Assembly (NCBI GenBank): GCA_026874595.1
Contig: JAPPUL010000069.1
Span: 434,001 to 498,000 of the forward strand
Source: Sipunculus nudus
Lineage: Eukaryota; Annelida; Sipuncula; Golfingiida; Sipunculidae
Reading direction: 5' to 3'
DNA: 64,000 bases
Shown: positions 18,356 to 27,993 of the stretch, piece by piece
How the letters are laid out: every line of letters starts with the position of its first letter
Numbering within the stretch: position 1 is the stretch's first letter
Notes under the pieces: generated by a model
Told to the model about the DNA's origin: nothing
The model's database searches: none
What the model saw: only the letters and a program-made list of their open reading frames with translations
Position numbers and translations under genes: made by a program

Positions 18356-20269
18356 TTAGCTTAAAGCGTAATTTCTATTAAGCCAATCAAGCTCTTTTGC
18401 TGTTAAGTAACTTTTATCTATTAAATTACCGTCAAGTTTCGCATGCGTTAAAAGCCGCATGCATAACCATCCATCCTTTTTATCAACATGTTGCGCTTGT
18501 ACAACGTTCTCTATTCGCACCCCTCCAACACCTTCTATATATATTCCAGGCTCTATTGTAAATACCATCCCATCCTCTATCTTATACCCTCCGCCAGATG
18601 CACCTATACTCCCACCCAGCACCGGAGGACTCTCATGTACATTTAAACCTATGCCATGCCCTAACCCATGCGGACAACTATACCCATAACTCCATAATAT
18701 CCCCTGTCCTAAATTGTTTAGTTCATAGCCTTTTGTCCCTACTGGATATGTTAAACTTAAAAGTTGGATTGACGCCTTTAGCACTATCGTATATATATCT
18801 TTATATTCTTTCTTTGGCAAGCCCCCTACTTGAAATGTTCGAGTTAAGTCTGTTGCATATCCTCCTTCCCAATACCCTCCTATGTCCAGAAGCATTAATT
18901 CCCCCTCTTCTATCCTTTTATCCCTATCAGGTCGGGTATAGTGTACATAGGCGCTGTTTTCTCCGCTTGCTACTATCGGCGAGAAGCTAAGTCCGCGGGC
19001 TCCGCGTATCTTAAAAAACTCTTCTATCTTATTGTATACTCTCTCTTCCGTTAGCTCCTCTCCTCGCTTTATTCCCTCTTTTATATATTTTATTGCATCC
19101 TCCATCACTAAATCTGCTCGCGCAAAACCATCTTCCATTATTTCAAGTTCTTCCCCTCCCTTTATACTTCGCATATGTGACATTAGACTACCACTGTCTA
19201 CAAGTTCTACCCTAGAATTACAGCTCCTATGCAGCTCTTCGTATCTACTCTTACTAAGCATTCTGCCATCATAACCCACCCGGATTACTCTTTTAGCTTT
19301 ACCCTCCTCCTCTACCTCTACCCCTTTTAAAAACTCCTTTTCTATAAAAGATTTATACTCTAATAGCTTATTCACATTTATACCCTCTCTACCAACCAAA
19401 CCCTCCTTAACATCCTCTGATATCCCTTCTAAGAATATATACGCCCCTTCCTTCCCTACCATACTTATCCCGCGTGCTGATGAACTATATATCCCTTGCG
19501 CATAACTCCTTAAATTGTATATATACGATAACTCATCTATTGCGCTTAGTACAACATAATCAAGATTATGCTCCGACATCTTTGCTCGTAACTTATTTAG
19601 TTTATAACTTATCTTTGTCTGGTGTGTCTCACTCTCTAAAACCTCTACTGCTCCCTCATCTCCTCTGCCACCACCCCACCACTCACCCTTATCTTTAAGA
19701 CTATTTACAAATCTAAACCTAGAAAAACTTTCACTGTCTAATATCCCCCCAAAAGATTCAACTACCCCGCTTAGCCTATCGTAGCCCCTCTTACTCTGCT
19801 TTCTACCATCTATCAATATTCGAGGTGCAGTGCCTCGTTTAATACCATCAGAACATACTTCTTTAAGAAATCCCTCTATATCTTCATCCAATAAACCCAT
19901 CCCTCCCCCCTCCCGAACTAATACCCCAAAAACCGCCTCTTTCTTAGCTTGTAATGTATAACGACCATCCACGTATATATAATTTCCAGCAAGCGTTATT
20001 AGCATGTCGCCCGTTGACCCGCTAAATCCACTTGCATGATATCTATCATTCTTATACAAAGGTATGTACTCGGTTAGATATTCATCTGTTGATAACAATA
20101 TTATGCCCGCATGCCCTTTTGCTAATAGCCACTCTCGCAATTTAGCTAGATTCTCCAATACCTCCTCTCTTCGCAATAGCTCTCCTCCTTGCAAACCTTT
20201 CATGTCTTCTCCTCCTCCTCCTCCATAACCTCCGCTTCCTCCCTCTTTTTCGCTTTTGCTCTTTTCCAT
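18356..20269 (-). CDS. M24B family aminopeptidase P (Xaa-Pro aminopeptidase)
   Basis: Removes N-terminal residues before proline. The 637 residues follow the long three-domain aminopeptidase P layout: two creatinase-like N-terminal domains, then the pita-bread catalytic domain. Metal ligands are visible in LMLLDIGGYWEGGYATDLTRT (two Asp), CPHGLGHGIGLNVHE (His), FTIEPGIYI (Glu) and GGVRIENVV (Glu). The first 30 residues are Gly/Glu/Lys-rich low complexity. AAGG lies 7 bases before the ATG. It sits between the HD gene (39 bases) and lysA (64 bases) in the same direction. Confidence 0.92.
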   Translation of the reverse strand: MEKSKSEKEGGSGGYGGGGGEDMKGLQGGELLRREEVLENLAKLREWLLAKGHAGIILLSTDEYLTEYIPLYKNDRYHASGFSGSTGDMLITLAGNYIYVDGRYTLQAKKEAVFGVLVREGGGMGLLDEDIEGFLKEVCSDGIKRGTAPRILIDGRKQSKRGYDRLSGVVESFGGILDSESFSRFRFVNSLKDKGEWWGGGRGDEGAVEVLESETHQTKISYKLNKLRAKMSEHNLDYVVLSAIDELSYIYNLRSYAQGIYSSSARGISMVGKEGAYIFLEGISEDVKEGLVGREGINVNKLLEYKSFIEKEFLKGVEVEEEGKAKRVIRVGYDGRMLSKSRYEELHRSCNSRVELVDSGSLMSHMRSIKGGEELEIMEDGFARADLVMEDAIKYIKEGIKRGEELTEERVYNKIEEFFKIRGARGLSFSPIVASGENSAYVHYTRPDRDKRIEEGELMLLDIGGYWEGGYATDLTRTFQVGGLPKKEYKDIYTIVLKASIQLLSLTYPVGTKGYELNNLGQGILWSYGYSCPHGLGHGIGLNVHESPPVLGGSIGASGGGYKIEDGMVFTIEPGIYIEGVGGVRIENVVQAQHVDKKDGWLCMRLLTHAKLDGNLIDKSYLTAKELDWLNRNYALS

Positions 20270-20333
20270 CTTTTTACCTTACTTTATTTACTCGGTTTAA
20301 TCAATCTTTACATATCTATCTATACCCTATATC

Positions 20334-21548
20334 CTATACTTGCATCGTTCGTAGAAGATCCTCGTAACTCTCTCGGCGCCTTATTAGTCTTACCACTCCT
20401 TTGCTAAAGAATACCTCAGCCGGCCTAACCCGACTATTATATTGTGACGACATCGAATAACCATATGCTCCCACGTCCTCTATTCCTAATATGTCCCCCA
20501 CCCGTACCTTGTTAAGCCGTCTGCCCTCTATACCTTCTCTGCCTTGTGTGAAAACATCTCCACTCTCGCATATATTTCCCGTTATTACCACCTCTTCTTC
20601 TTCCCCTCTCAAGTTTGTATAGTTTCTTATCCTATGGTAACTCCCATACGCCATCGGCCTTATCAGATGATTAAACCCTGTGTCTGTTCCCACAAATTTA
20701 TGGCTTGGAGTCTCTTTTATGTTCGTTACGCGAGTTAGCAATACTCCTGCCTCGCCCACTATATAGCGTCCCGGCTCCAAATACATGTATAATTCCTTCC
20801 CATACCCTTTTACGAACTCGCTAAAGCGTTTGCTTAGCTCAAAACCAAATTCATTTACATCAAGTCCTTTTTCTTCTGGCTTATACGGTATCCCAAGCCC
20901 TCCTCCAAAATCTATAAAATCTAAATCTTTAAATTCTAAGGCCGTTTCAAGTACTATATTTACTGCTTTTAAAAATTCCTCCACCTTTAGTATTCCTGAC
21001 CCTATGTGACTATGCAGGCCCGATACCACAAGCTCATACTCTTTACACAATTGCTTTATCTCTTCTATCTTGTCGAAGTATATTCCAAATTTGCTCTTTG
21101 GGCCTCCTGTTATTGTATGATTGTGATGACCTGCTCCGCAGTCCGGGTTTATTCTTATGCATACTTTTGTGTTTGGACGTAGCTCTCCGTAACTCCTTAG
21201 CTGCGTTAGTGAACCCAAATTCTGCAGTATCCCCTCCGATAAACAAAATTCCATCTCTTCTATGCTTGTACTGTCTCCTGTATATAGTATTTGATCTGCT
21301 TTATACCCTGCCTCGTAGGCTAGCTTTACCTCTATCGGCGATACCGCATCTATATTTGCTCCCGATTCGCGCAGCTTCTTCATTATCCATATGTTTGTAT
21401 TCGCTTTGCAGGCGTAGTATATCTTCTTTTTAGGGTAAATAATCGCTTCGTTTAATTCTTTATAACGCTTTTGTATCTTTTCTTCATCATAACAGTATAA
21501 GGGACTACCATAGTCCTTTATAAGACCTTCTACATTATCTATTTTCAT
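20334..21548 (-). CDS. lysA: Diaminopimelate decarboxylase
   Basis: A PLP enzyme that decarboxylates meso-diaminopimelate to lysine. The 404 residues show the fold-III alanine racemase-like barrel with the PLP lysine in YACKANTN, then GLHSHIGSGI, the glycine-rich FGGGLGIPY, and the C-terminal catalytic CESGD in GNICESGDVF plus EDVGAYGYSMSSQYN. AAGGAG lies 6 bases before the ATG. The presence of this gene implies that diaminopimelate is made or used, consistent with a peptidoglycan-bearing cell. Confidence 0.95.
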   Translation of the reverse strand: MKIDNVEGLIKDYGSPLYCYDEEKIQKRYKELNEAIIYPKKKIYYACKANTNIWIMKKLRESGANIDAVSPIEVKLAYEAGYKADQILYTGDSTSIEEMEFCLSEGILQNLGSLTQLRSYGELRPNTKVCIRINPDCGAGHHNHTITGGPKSKFGIYFDKIEEIKQLCKEYELVVSGLHSHIGSGILKVEEFLKAVNIVLETALEFKDLDFIDFGGGLGIPYKPEEKGLDVNEFGFELSKRFSEFVKGYGKELYMYLEPGRYIVGEAGVLLTRVTNIKETPSHKFVGTDTGFNHLIRPMAYGSYHRIRNYTNLRGEEEEVVITGNICESGDVFTQGREGIEGRRLNKVRVGDILGIEDVGAYGYSMSSQYNSRVRPAEVFFSKGVVRLIRRRESYEDLLRTMQV

Positions 21549-21614
21549 CTTTTCTCCTTACTTTAGCTCCTTTGTTCCTTCTTGCTTTGCTACTTTTAAA
21601 AAGTAGATTCTACA

Positions 21615-22472
21615 TTATTTTGCCTCCTCCTCCCCAAGTTCTTCTACTCCCTCTGCCAATATTATATCTTTATAGCTTTTAAGATCTCTAGCTTTACCGC
21701 CTCCCAATGACTCTGAAGCTGCTTCTTGCTTCTCTACTTCAACTCCCTCTATACTCTTCTCCCCTAGCCACTCCGCCTCCTGACCCTCCCCTCCTCCCAA
21801 TCCACTGAATGAACCCTCGTTAAGCATCTCGTTCAAACTCTTATCTTTAAATATATCTTCCTTTTCCTCTTCCTTTTCCTTTTCCTTTTCCTCTTCCTTT
21901 TTCTTTTCCTTTTCCTTTTCCTTTTCCTTTTCCTCTTCCTTTTCCTCCGCCCCTACATCTTCTAAAATATCTATACCTCTTGTAGCTTTAATAGCATAGC
22001 TTCCCCATAAACTCACATCCTCTTTTTTAGGAATGTCTTCTGACAATTCCTTTCCTCTCTCTTCTGGCATGCCCCCTTCTTCTTCTCCTCTACTTAAACC
22101 ATCATCCATACCCAAATCTCCACACAATATTAACAGGTTTCTATCAAATTCGTCAAAAGGAACCTCTTTGCTCCCATAAAAACTTAGTGCGTTCGAAAGA
22201 AAGCTTAAGGCCTTTAGATATAGTTTATCACGACCGATAACATCCTCACCTGCGAAAACTTTCTCTTGAAAGTAGTTTAGCGCCTTCTTTACATAAATTA
22301 TTAATTCTGCATTACTCCCTTCTACTCCTGCTGCTACTTCCGCTCCTGCTGCTACTTCTGCTGCTCCCTTTAGCTTTTCTCTACTTAAACTATTTAATCT
22401 GATTATCTCATCTTGTAGGCTGTTTAATAAATCCAGCTGCTCTCTTATATAATTCTTTTCAAACGAAAACAT
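21615..22472 (-). CDS. Hypothetical coiled-coil protein with Lys/Glu repeats
   Basis: 285 residues of unrecognised family, with no signal peptide. The first 60 residues and the stretch around LIIYVKKALNYFQEKVF look helical. Residues about 170-215 are a long KEKEKEEEK tract coded by a homopurine/homopyrimidine repeat at about 21855-21950. The C-terminal 70 residues are acidic and Gly-rich. GAGGAGG lies 8 bases upstream of the ATG, which supports translation. It is the next gene upstream of lysA on the same strand. The charged tract is likely a flexible linker or coiled coil. Confidence 0.65.
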   Translation of the reverse strand: MFSFEKNYIREQLDLLNSLQDEIIRLNSLSREKLKGAAEVAAGAEVAAGVEGSNAELIIYVKKALNYFQEKVFAGEDVIGRDKLYLKALSFLSNALSFYGSKEVPFDEFDRNLLILCGDLGMDDGLSRGEEEGGMPEERGKELSEDIPKKEDVSLWGSYAIKATRGIDILEDVGAEEKEEEKEKEKEKEKKKEEEKEKEKEEEKEDIFKDKSLNEMLNEGSFSGLGGGEGQEAEWLGEKSIEGVEVEKQEAASESLGGGKARDLKSYKDIILAEGVEELGEEEAK

Positions 22473-22532
22473 CTTTTTCTACCTCCTCTTTACTTCTTTC
22501 ATATTTTATATTTTGTCCCCTTCCCCCTACAT

Positions 22533-23138
22533 TCATTTTTTAGATTCTCCTGCTCCCTCGTTTGCTCCCTCGTTTGCTCCCTCGTTTGCTCCCTCGTTTG
22601 CTCCCTCGTTTGCTCCCCTCTCTCTGCCCCCTCCCCCTCCAGAATCTCCTTTAGCCTTTTTTCTACCCTCCTCTACAACACCAGATGAACCACCGTTTGA
22701 TACCTCTCTTCCTTCTAACCTTTCTAATCTTTCCTCCTTCGATAATACTTCTCCATCTTCTCGATTGCTTCGCTCTATCGCTATTCCGTTTATATCATAT
22801 CTTATTAAGTACTTAAACTTGTTTTTATAATAAAACTTCTTTAAACTTATTTGTTCGCTCTCTTTATGATATTCATACAAATATACCGACAGCACCTTAC
22901 GCCCGCGCAGGGTCGCTTTCTTTACGCATAAGCGACCTGAATAGTAATATCTATTTACGTATACTACCCGATTATTACGAAGATAATACGACTTTACCTT
23001 TAAGCCCTTCTCATTATAAAATACTATCCGCCCTCGCTGCCGTACCTCCTTAAGTCCATAACCCCATTCGCTTAACATTAGAAGCAGCAGCTGCATATAT
23101 ATTAACATATATAATATCTGCTTTAAGTACTTTATCAT
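22533..23138 (-). CDS. Hypothetical exported protein with MORN/YwqK-like repeats
   Basis: 201 residues. The hydrophobic N-terminus (YMLIYMQLLLLMLSEWGYG) is a likely signal peptide. The next 110 residues are beta-rich repeats of the form GRIVFYNEKGLKVKSYYLRNN and RVVYVNRYYYSGRLCVKKAT, similar in rhythm to YwqK/MORN-type repeats; this is a pattern resemblance only. The C-terminus ends in five ANEG tetrapeptides coded by a 12-bp repeat. GGAAGG lies 8 bases before the ATG. Confidence 0.6.
   Translation of the reverse strand: MIKYLKQILYMLIYMQLLLLMLSEWGYGLKEVRQRGRIVFYNEKGLKVKSYYLRNNRVVYVNRYYYSGRLCVKKATLRGRKVLSVYLYEYHKESEQISLKKFYYKNKFKYLIRYDINGIAIERSNREDGEVLSKEERLERLEGREVSNGGSSGVVEEGRKKAKGDSGGGGGRERGANEGANEGANEGANEGANEGAGESKK
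22552..22611. repeat. 12-bp tandem repeat at the end of the MORN-like gene
   Basis: Five perfect units of gctccctcgttt, coding ANEG repeats on the minus strand. The unit is a multiple of three, so copy-number change keeps the stop codon. Confidence 0.92.
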
Positions 23139-23278
23139 TCCTTTATCCTTCCTTTATCCTTCCTTTATCCTTTTTAAAACTACTTTTTCATTAATTATCT
23201 GTTATTTATCTTCCCTTTTATCTGTATATTATAATATTAGTTTCTTTTTAATTCCTTATTTCTTTACGGACTTTGTTT

Positions 23279-24325
23279 ATGCTACAGTTTATACTTAATC
23301 CCAAAAAATCTTTGCTGCTTTTCTCTTTTATTATTTTTATTATACCCCCTCCTACTCTCTTTTGTTCAATCCAATCTAACAACTATACTAAGAAACTCCC
23401 CATTCAAAACGATTATATAATTACTCTCTTTACTAAAAAGCATAATGTCCACTCAAGGCTTATCTCCCTTATTAACAACTCTAAACTCTCTATATATGCC
23501 GCTTTGCAGGAAATACATTACAGACCCGTTACTAGCGCTTTGATTAATGCTCGAAAACGTGGACTTGATGTTAAGGTTATTGTTGACAACAAATATCTTA
23601 AACGAAAGGATGTTACCCTCCTTATGAACGCTAACATTCCCATTGTCAATGATAAACGCTCTGCTAAAATGCATAACAAGTTCTTTGTTTTTGATAAGCT
23701 CATCGTTTGGACCGGTAGCGCTAATATTACTACTCGAGGTTTATTTCATAACAACAACAACTCTTTAATCATTAAATCTAATAAATTGGCTGCTAACTTT
23801 ATTAGCGAATTTAATGAAATGTTCCACCAGAACGCTTTCGGTATTAAATCTCCCAAAACTATCCCTTTCCAAAGTATTACCATACATAACAAAAATACAG
23901 AGAAAATTATAATAAAAACTTTATTCGCTCCCGAGAACAATGTGAAAAAACATATTGTAGAGGAACTTAAGAAAGCTAAGAAGTCCATTACTTTTTACGC
24001 TTTTAGCTTTACTGATAAAGATATCTCTGCTGTTATCATTCGTAAGTTCTTAAAAGGAATACCTGTTTTGGGGCTTTTTGAAAAATTCGGTATCTCTTCT
24101 TATTCTCAGTTCCATCCCATGTCTAAAATCGGTATTAAGGTCAAAAAAGACAACAATAAGTACATCATGCATCATAAGGTTATTATCATTGACGACTATA
24201 TTACTATAACAGGCTCTTTTAACTTCTCTAAAAACGCTAACAAATCCAATGACGAAAATGTTCTATTCATTTACAGCAACGCAATTGCTAACCTATATAT
24301 TAATGAGTTTAAACGTATTTTTTAA
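23279..24325 (+). CDS. Exported phospholipase D-family protein
   Basis: About 348 residues with an N-terminal hydrophobic signal (LLLFSFIIFIIPPP). Two HxKxxxxD motifs are present: HNKFFVFD near residue 132, followed by TGSANIT, and HHKVIIID near 298, followed by TGSFNFS. Two such motifs in one chain make a complete PLD active site, as in Nuc-type nucleases, phosphatidyl-transferring enzymes and phospholipases. Similarity in spacing favours the Nuc/endonuclease-like or diesterase group over cardiolipin synthase, since no transmembrane pair is present, but the substrate is unknown. The ATG at 23279 was preferred to a TTG two codons upstream; the ribosome site is weak. Confidence 0.85.
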   Translation: MLQFILNPKKSLLLFSFIIFIIPPPTLFCSIQSNNYTKKLPIQNDYIITLFTKKHNVHSRLISLINNSKLSIYAALQEIHYRPVTSALINARKRGLDVKVIVDNKYLKRKDVTLLMNANIPIVNDKRSAKMHNKFFVFDKLIVWTGSANITTRGLFHNNNNSLIIKSNKLAANFISEFNEMFHQNAFGIKSPKTIPFQSITIHNKNTEKIIIKTLFAPENNVKKHIVEELKKAKKSITFYAFSFTDKDISAVIIRKFLKGIPVLGLFEKFGISSYSQFHPMSKIGIKVKKDNNKYIMHHKVIIIDDYITITGSFNFSKNANKSNDENVLFIYSNAIANLYINEFKRIF

Positions 24326-24445
24326 ACTTTTTATATGCTCTATATCTTTACATTACCAATTTCTTTACCTATATTTTTAGCTTGGGAAAGCGGTTTTATT
24401 CATGCATTATTATAGGCTAATTATTTACATCCCGCTACCTCGTAT

Positions 24446-24661
24446 ATGAAGTATATGAAAAAATATCTGCTGCGCATTTATGATGAGTCCATTAAAACCA
24501 ATTACATCGAAAGAGTCATTACTGCTTCCGATAGGTTAGACCTTATTAACCAGGCCTTAAACAATAAGGACATTTTACGTGAGAAAAACTATAAATTACT
24601 ATCTAACCTTCCTTTAAAACAATTATTTAATTCCGGCTTCTTCTCTATTCAAGAGCTTTAA
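24446..24661 (+). CDS. Small hypothetical protein, 71 aa
   Basis: A short soluble protein with Lys/Arg/Asn-rich composition and likely two or three helices (YIERVITASDRLDLINQALNN). I do not recognise it. No strong Shine-Dalgarno site is present. It lies in the same direction between the PLD gene and another small gene, with nothing else in the interval, so it may be real, but chance cannot be excluded. Confidence 0.4.
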   Translation: MKYMKKYLLRIYDESIKTNYIERVITASDRLDLINQALNNKDILREKNYKLLSNLPLKQLFNSGFFSIQEL

Positions 24662-24849
24662 CATACAAAAGATTTGACAAATGAAACATTAAAAGGCATT
24701 TATACTGTTTTCAGTTATTTATAGAACTTTAATAAATACTATGTTTTGTCACTTTAATTTGTTTTTGTTACTTTGATTCTAGCATTAAAAATGACGATAT
24801 TTCTTTATGTCTTTTATGACTATTTTATATAAATGCGGAGTTTAGCAGT

Positions 24850-25032
24850 ATGGACCATGATTTTAAAGCTTTCCTTGAAAGCCAGATCGATGAAATTAAA
24901 AGATATAAGTGGATTGAGTCAGAAAAGAGCGGCTATGATCTTGGCGACATGGCTGTAAAAGATTGGATCGAAAAGCATTCACGTTGCTTTAGACAAACTT
25001 GGTATCAAAATAACAAAGGCAAAAAAACATAA
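24850..25032 (+). CDS. Small conserved-looking protein, 60 aa
   Basis: Sixty residues with the pattern HKWIESE-like, here KYKWIESEKSGYDLGDMAVKD, then WIEKHSRCFRQTW. I recall small proteins with this W-ES-G-D-G...DWI..R..W pattern from several bacterial groups, without a known function. GGAG lies 9 bases before the ATG. Composition and start support a genuine gene. It is convergent with the DUF1015 gene. Confidence 0.65.
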   Translation: MDHDFKAFLESQIDEIKRYKWIESEKSGYDLGDMAVKDWIEKHSRCFRQTWYQNNKGKKT

Positions 25033-25100
25033 TATATTACCATACCAAATCGACTTCAATAAGCACAGCTGCTTACTACTCAAAAAACTTCCCTTAGCTA

Positions 25101-26396
25101 TCATCTTTCTTTTATAGAAAAAACTACTAACCCCGACAGTAGTTTAGGATAAAAGTCTGTAGACTTTTGTGGCATCTTATCTCCTGCCTCACTTATAACT
25201 GCCAGCGACTCAAGCTTAGTTGCATTCAAAAGAAACCCTATCTCATACTTACCACTTTCCAAATATTCTAATCCCTGGTTCATGTCTCTGTAGTAATCTA
25301 CATTAGTTTGCAAGGAAAGCTTCCCTGCATCAATATCTAATAGCCCTTCTAAAACAACATTATGTAATATTGCAACATCAAGACTTTTCAATTCTTCTGA
25401 ATAATCTTTTGGAAAGTATTTTGAAAGCTTTCTTGTTGTATTAAGTCTAGCCAAATACAAAGACTTGCCGCCTTCTAATATTATACCAAAAGCACAATGT
25501 GAACCCACATTATTCAAAGCAGAGTTTAGCTCCTTAATATCATCGAAACCTGTCAAATCAAAGTTCTCCTTAAGCCTCTTCAAAAAGTCTTTTGCCAAAA
25601 AGTTATCCAGGTTTCTAACAAATCTATGCGTTGGCAGTATACTAATCCCTTCATAATCATCCATATTTATAAATGTACACATAACATAATTATAAAGCCC
25701 ATCCTTAGAATCAGTGCTATCTGTTGTGCTTTGCATTTCTTTATATTTAAGAGAAGTTTCATAACGATGATGTCCATCTGCTATATATACTTTCTTTGTT
25801 TTCATAAGAGCTTGGATATTACTAATTGCCTGCTTATCGTCAACTCTCCAGACTGTGTGCTTATTTTTATCGTCGTCAAAAACTGCAATGTCTGCATCCT
25901 TAGCCTCTTCAAAAGGACGCAGCGATTGCATTATAGCGTTATCCTTATCTCTATAAAGCATGAATATCTGCCCAAAGGTAGCTTGAGTTGCTTTTATTAA
26001 CTCCAGACGGTCCTTTTTAGGCCCTGATAACGTATGTTCATGAGGGTTAACATTACCATTTTTAAACTCATCAAGTTTTAGTAAAGCGATAAATCCTCGC
26101 CTTGTTTTTTGCAGGCCATTAAAGCTATATTCTTGATTGTAAAGGTATATAGAAGGTTTTGAGTCTTTTATAAGAACACCGTTAGAAAGCCAAGTCTCAA
26201 GCGTTTTATTTGCAAGTTCATACTTATTAACTTCTCGCCCCTTATCAAGACGAACAAAATTATAGGGACTCCTATCATAAAGAATAGTTTGCATAGAATC
26301 ACTAATCTTATCATAAGGCGGAGTTACAACTTGATTAAGATCTGATACTACATTTTTATTATATCGAATGCCTTCAAAAGGCCGAATACGAACCAC
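25101..26396 (-). CDS. DUF1015 family protein
   Basis: The 431 residues match the DUF1015 layout: an N-terminal IRPFEGIRYN...VTPPYDKIS block, NPHEHTLSGPKKDRLEL, and the diagnostic YIADGHHRYETSLKY near the middle, with ISILPTHRFV and a C-terminal region. The biochemical role of the family is not established; the conserved His/Asp/Arg block suggests an enzyme. The start is GTG at 26396, with AAGGAG 6 bases upstream. It stands alone, with a 631-base spacer upstream. Confidence 0.88.
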   Translation of the reverse strand: MVRIRPFEGIRYNKNVVSDLNQVVTPPYDKISDSMQTILYDRSPYNFVRLDKGREVNKYELANKTLETWLSNGVLIKDSKPSIYLYNQEYSFNGLQKTRRGFIALLKLDEFKNGNVNPHEHTLSGPKKDRLELIKATQATFGQIFMLYRDKDNAIMQSLRPFEEAKDADIAVFDDDKNKHTVWRVDDKQAISNIQALMKTKKVYIADGHHRYETSLKYKEMQSTTDSTDSKDGLYNYVMCTFINMDDYEGISILPTHRFVRNLDNFLAKDFLKRLKENFDLTGFDDIKELNSALNNVGSHCAFGIILEGGKSLYLARLNTTRKLSKYFPKDYSEELKSLDVAILHNVVLEGLLDIDAGKLSLQTNVDYYRDMNQGLEYLESGKYEIGFLLNATKLESLAVISEAGDKMPQKSTDFYPKLLSGLVVFSIKER

Positions 26397-26552
26397 AATA
26401 TGCTCCTTGACATTAAGCTATACATAAAAAAATACACTACACAAGCTAAGAACTTACTAAAAGTCGACTGAATGGCTAGTATAAATGCTAATATAATAAA
26501 ATTAAAATGAAAAAAACAAAAAAAGTAAAAGAGTAAAAAATGTGCATATCAC

Positions 26553-26645
26553 ATGACGAAAAAGGAACTTATGGGTCATAACAAAACTCTTTATAAGGAA
26601 CGCATGCATGATAAAGAAGATAAAAATCTTCTTAAAGCTAATTAA
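26553..26645 (+). CDS. Possible 30-aa micro-protein
   Basis: ATG to TAA encodes a lysine-rich 30-residue peptide beginning MTKKELMGHNK. There is no clear ribosome site, and short ORFs of this size arise by chance in AT-rich DNA. It is reported because it ends 36 bases before a strong hairpin, as a small transcription unit might. Confidence 0.2.
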   Translation: MTKKELMGHNKTLYKERMHDKEDKNLLKAN

Positions 26646-26680
26646 CTTAAAGTTTTCCGAAACAAAAATAGTTAATTAAA

Positions 26681-26733
26681 GGCTTAGGTTTGCTCTAAAT
26701 TATATATCAAAATATTGAGCAAACCTAAAAGCC
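26681..26733. terminator. Hairpin of unknown role upstream of cysM
   Basis: ggctt-aggtttgctc (26681-26695) pairs with gagcaaacct-aa-aagcc (26717-26733), a 15-pair stem with a two-base bulge and a 21-base AT-rich loop. No T-run follows. It could be a terminator, an RNA 5' structure or a protein site. Confidence 0.5.
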
Positions 26734-27027
26734 GTCCTACCAAATTACCACCAAATAATATTTGCTTAACCTTACCAAGGCCTCTTAATGTAGAGAATGT
26801 TTGTAAGGGTATAACGATGTTATAAATGTGTACAAATGCCAAACAAACTAGTTGACACGGGTATAGATTTTATATAGTATTTTAGACTAAAGTTAAATAA
26901 AAAAAAACTATGGACGTAGTTCTTGTTAGGTATTAGTGCTGTTAGGCTGTGAGGATAAAGTTAAGCAGATGTAGGATAAATAGATGTAGGATAAATAAGA
27001 GATAAGAAATTAAAGACAAAAAAATAG

Positions 27028-27993
27028 ATGAAGATAAAAGCAAATGCATCTCTATCGAGCGGGATATGTGCTAGTATAGGGAAGACGCCGCTAATTGAGC
27101 TAAAACGTGTAACAAAAGGATTAATACCCAAAGGAGTTAAGGTTTACGCAAAACTTGAATCCTTTAATCCTGGAGGTTCCGTAAAAGACAGGCCGGCGTT
27201 ACGGATGATAGAAAAAGGAGAGGAGAGTGGGCTGCTTACAAAAGAGAAAACGATACTTGACGCAACATCCGGAAATACAGGGATAGCGCTTGCGATGATA
27301 GGAGCAAGTCGAGGCTATAAAGTAAAGTTGGTGATGCCGGAAAACGTAAGTACAGAACGAAAGATAATCTTACAAGCATTTGGAGCAGAATGTATATTCT
27401 CAAATCCGCTAGATGGTTCAGACGGGGCAATATTACTAACAAAGGAGATATTGGAAGAATCGGCAGATAAATACTTTAATCCAGATCAATACAACAATCC
27501 AGAGAATTGGAAAGCCCATTACTATGGGACAGCAGAAGAGATTATAAAGCAAACAAAAGGAGAAATAACAGATTTCCTAGCATGCGTAGGAACTAGCGGT
27601 ACAATAGTAGGAAACAGTAAGCGTCTTAAGGAGTATAATAAATCGATAAATACATATGGCATACAGCCAGCAGAACCTTTTCACGGGCTTGAGGGATTAA
27701 AACACATAGAAAGCTCAATAGTACCTGGTATATATGATCCTGAATTTGAAAAGCGCACAATATATGTAAGCACAGAAGACTCATATGAACTAGTTAAGAA
27801 GATAGCAGAATATGAAGGATTATTTGTTGGGCTGTCGTCCGGAGCAGCACTTAAGGGAGTAATAGAGTATGCAAACACCCTGCGAGAGGGGAACATAGTA
27901 ACAATATTCCCAGACAATGGTGAAAAATACTTCAGTTCGCTAATATGGCAAGCAACAATAAAAAGAAATAGTTCCAAAAACCATAAAAGATAG
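27028..27993 (+). CDS. cysM: Cysteine synthase, CysM (CysO-dependent) type
   Basis: A fold-II PLP enzyme of 321 residues. The PLP lysine lies in NPGGSVKDRPALRMIE, and the phosphate/substrate loops are TSGNTGIALAM and GTSGTIVG. Several features match the mycobacterial CysM, which uses O-phosphoserine and the thiocarboxylated carrier CysO: MPENVSTERKIILQAFGA, IVPGIYDPEF and EKYFSS near the C-terminus. The downstream genes encode exactly the partners required (JAMM protease, carrier, activating enzyme), so I infer this pathway rather than free-sulfide CysK. The start lacks a strong ribosome site. Confidence 0.9.
   Translation: MKIKANASLSSGICASIGKTPLIELKRVTKGLIPKGVKVYAKLESFNPGGSVKDRPALRMIEKGEESGLLTKEKTILDATSGNTGIALAMIGASRGYKVKLVMPENVSTERKIILQAFGAECIFSNPLDGSDGAILLTKEILEESADKYFNPDQYNNPENWKAHYYGTAEEIIKQTKGEITDFLACVGTSGTIVGNSKRLKEYNKSINTYGIQPAEPFHGLEGLKHIESSIVPGIYDPEFEKRTIYVSTEDSYELVKKIAEYEGLFVGLSSGAALKGVIEYANTLREGNIVTIFPDNGEKYFSSLIWQATIKRNSSKNHKR

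Larger units (their letters stand above)
26397..27027. other. Intergenic region with hairpin and a possible micro-ORF
   Basis: A 631-base AT-rich spacer between divergent genes. It contains a hairpin at 26681-26733 and a possible 30-codon ORF at 26553-26645 (own entries). The 26870-27020 part has GATGTAGGATAAATA direct repeats near 26969-26999. The top strand turns purine-rich here. Confidence 0.6.

Noticed and set aside
25059-25074. Short palindrome taagca-cagc-tgctta between convergent genes
   Set aside because: Only six base pairs and no T-run, too weak to call a terminator.
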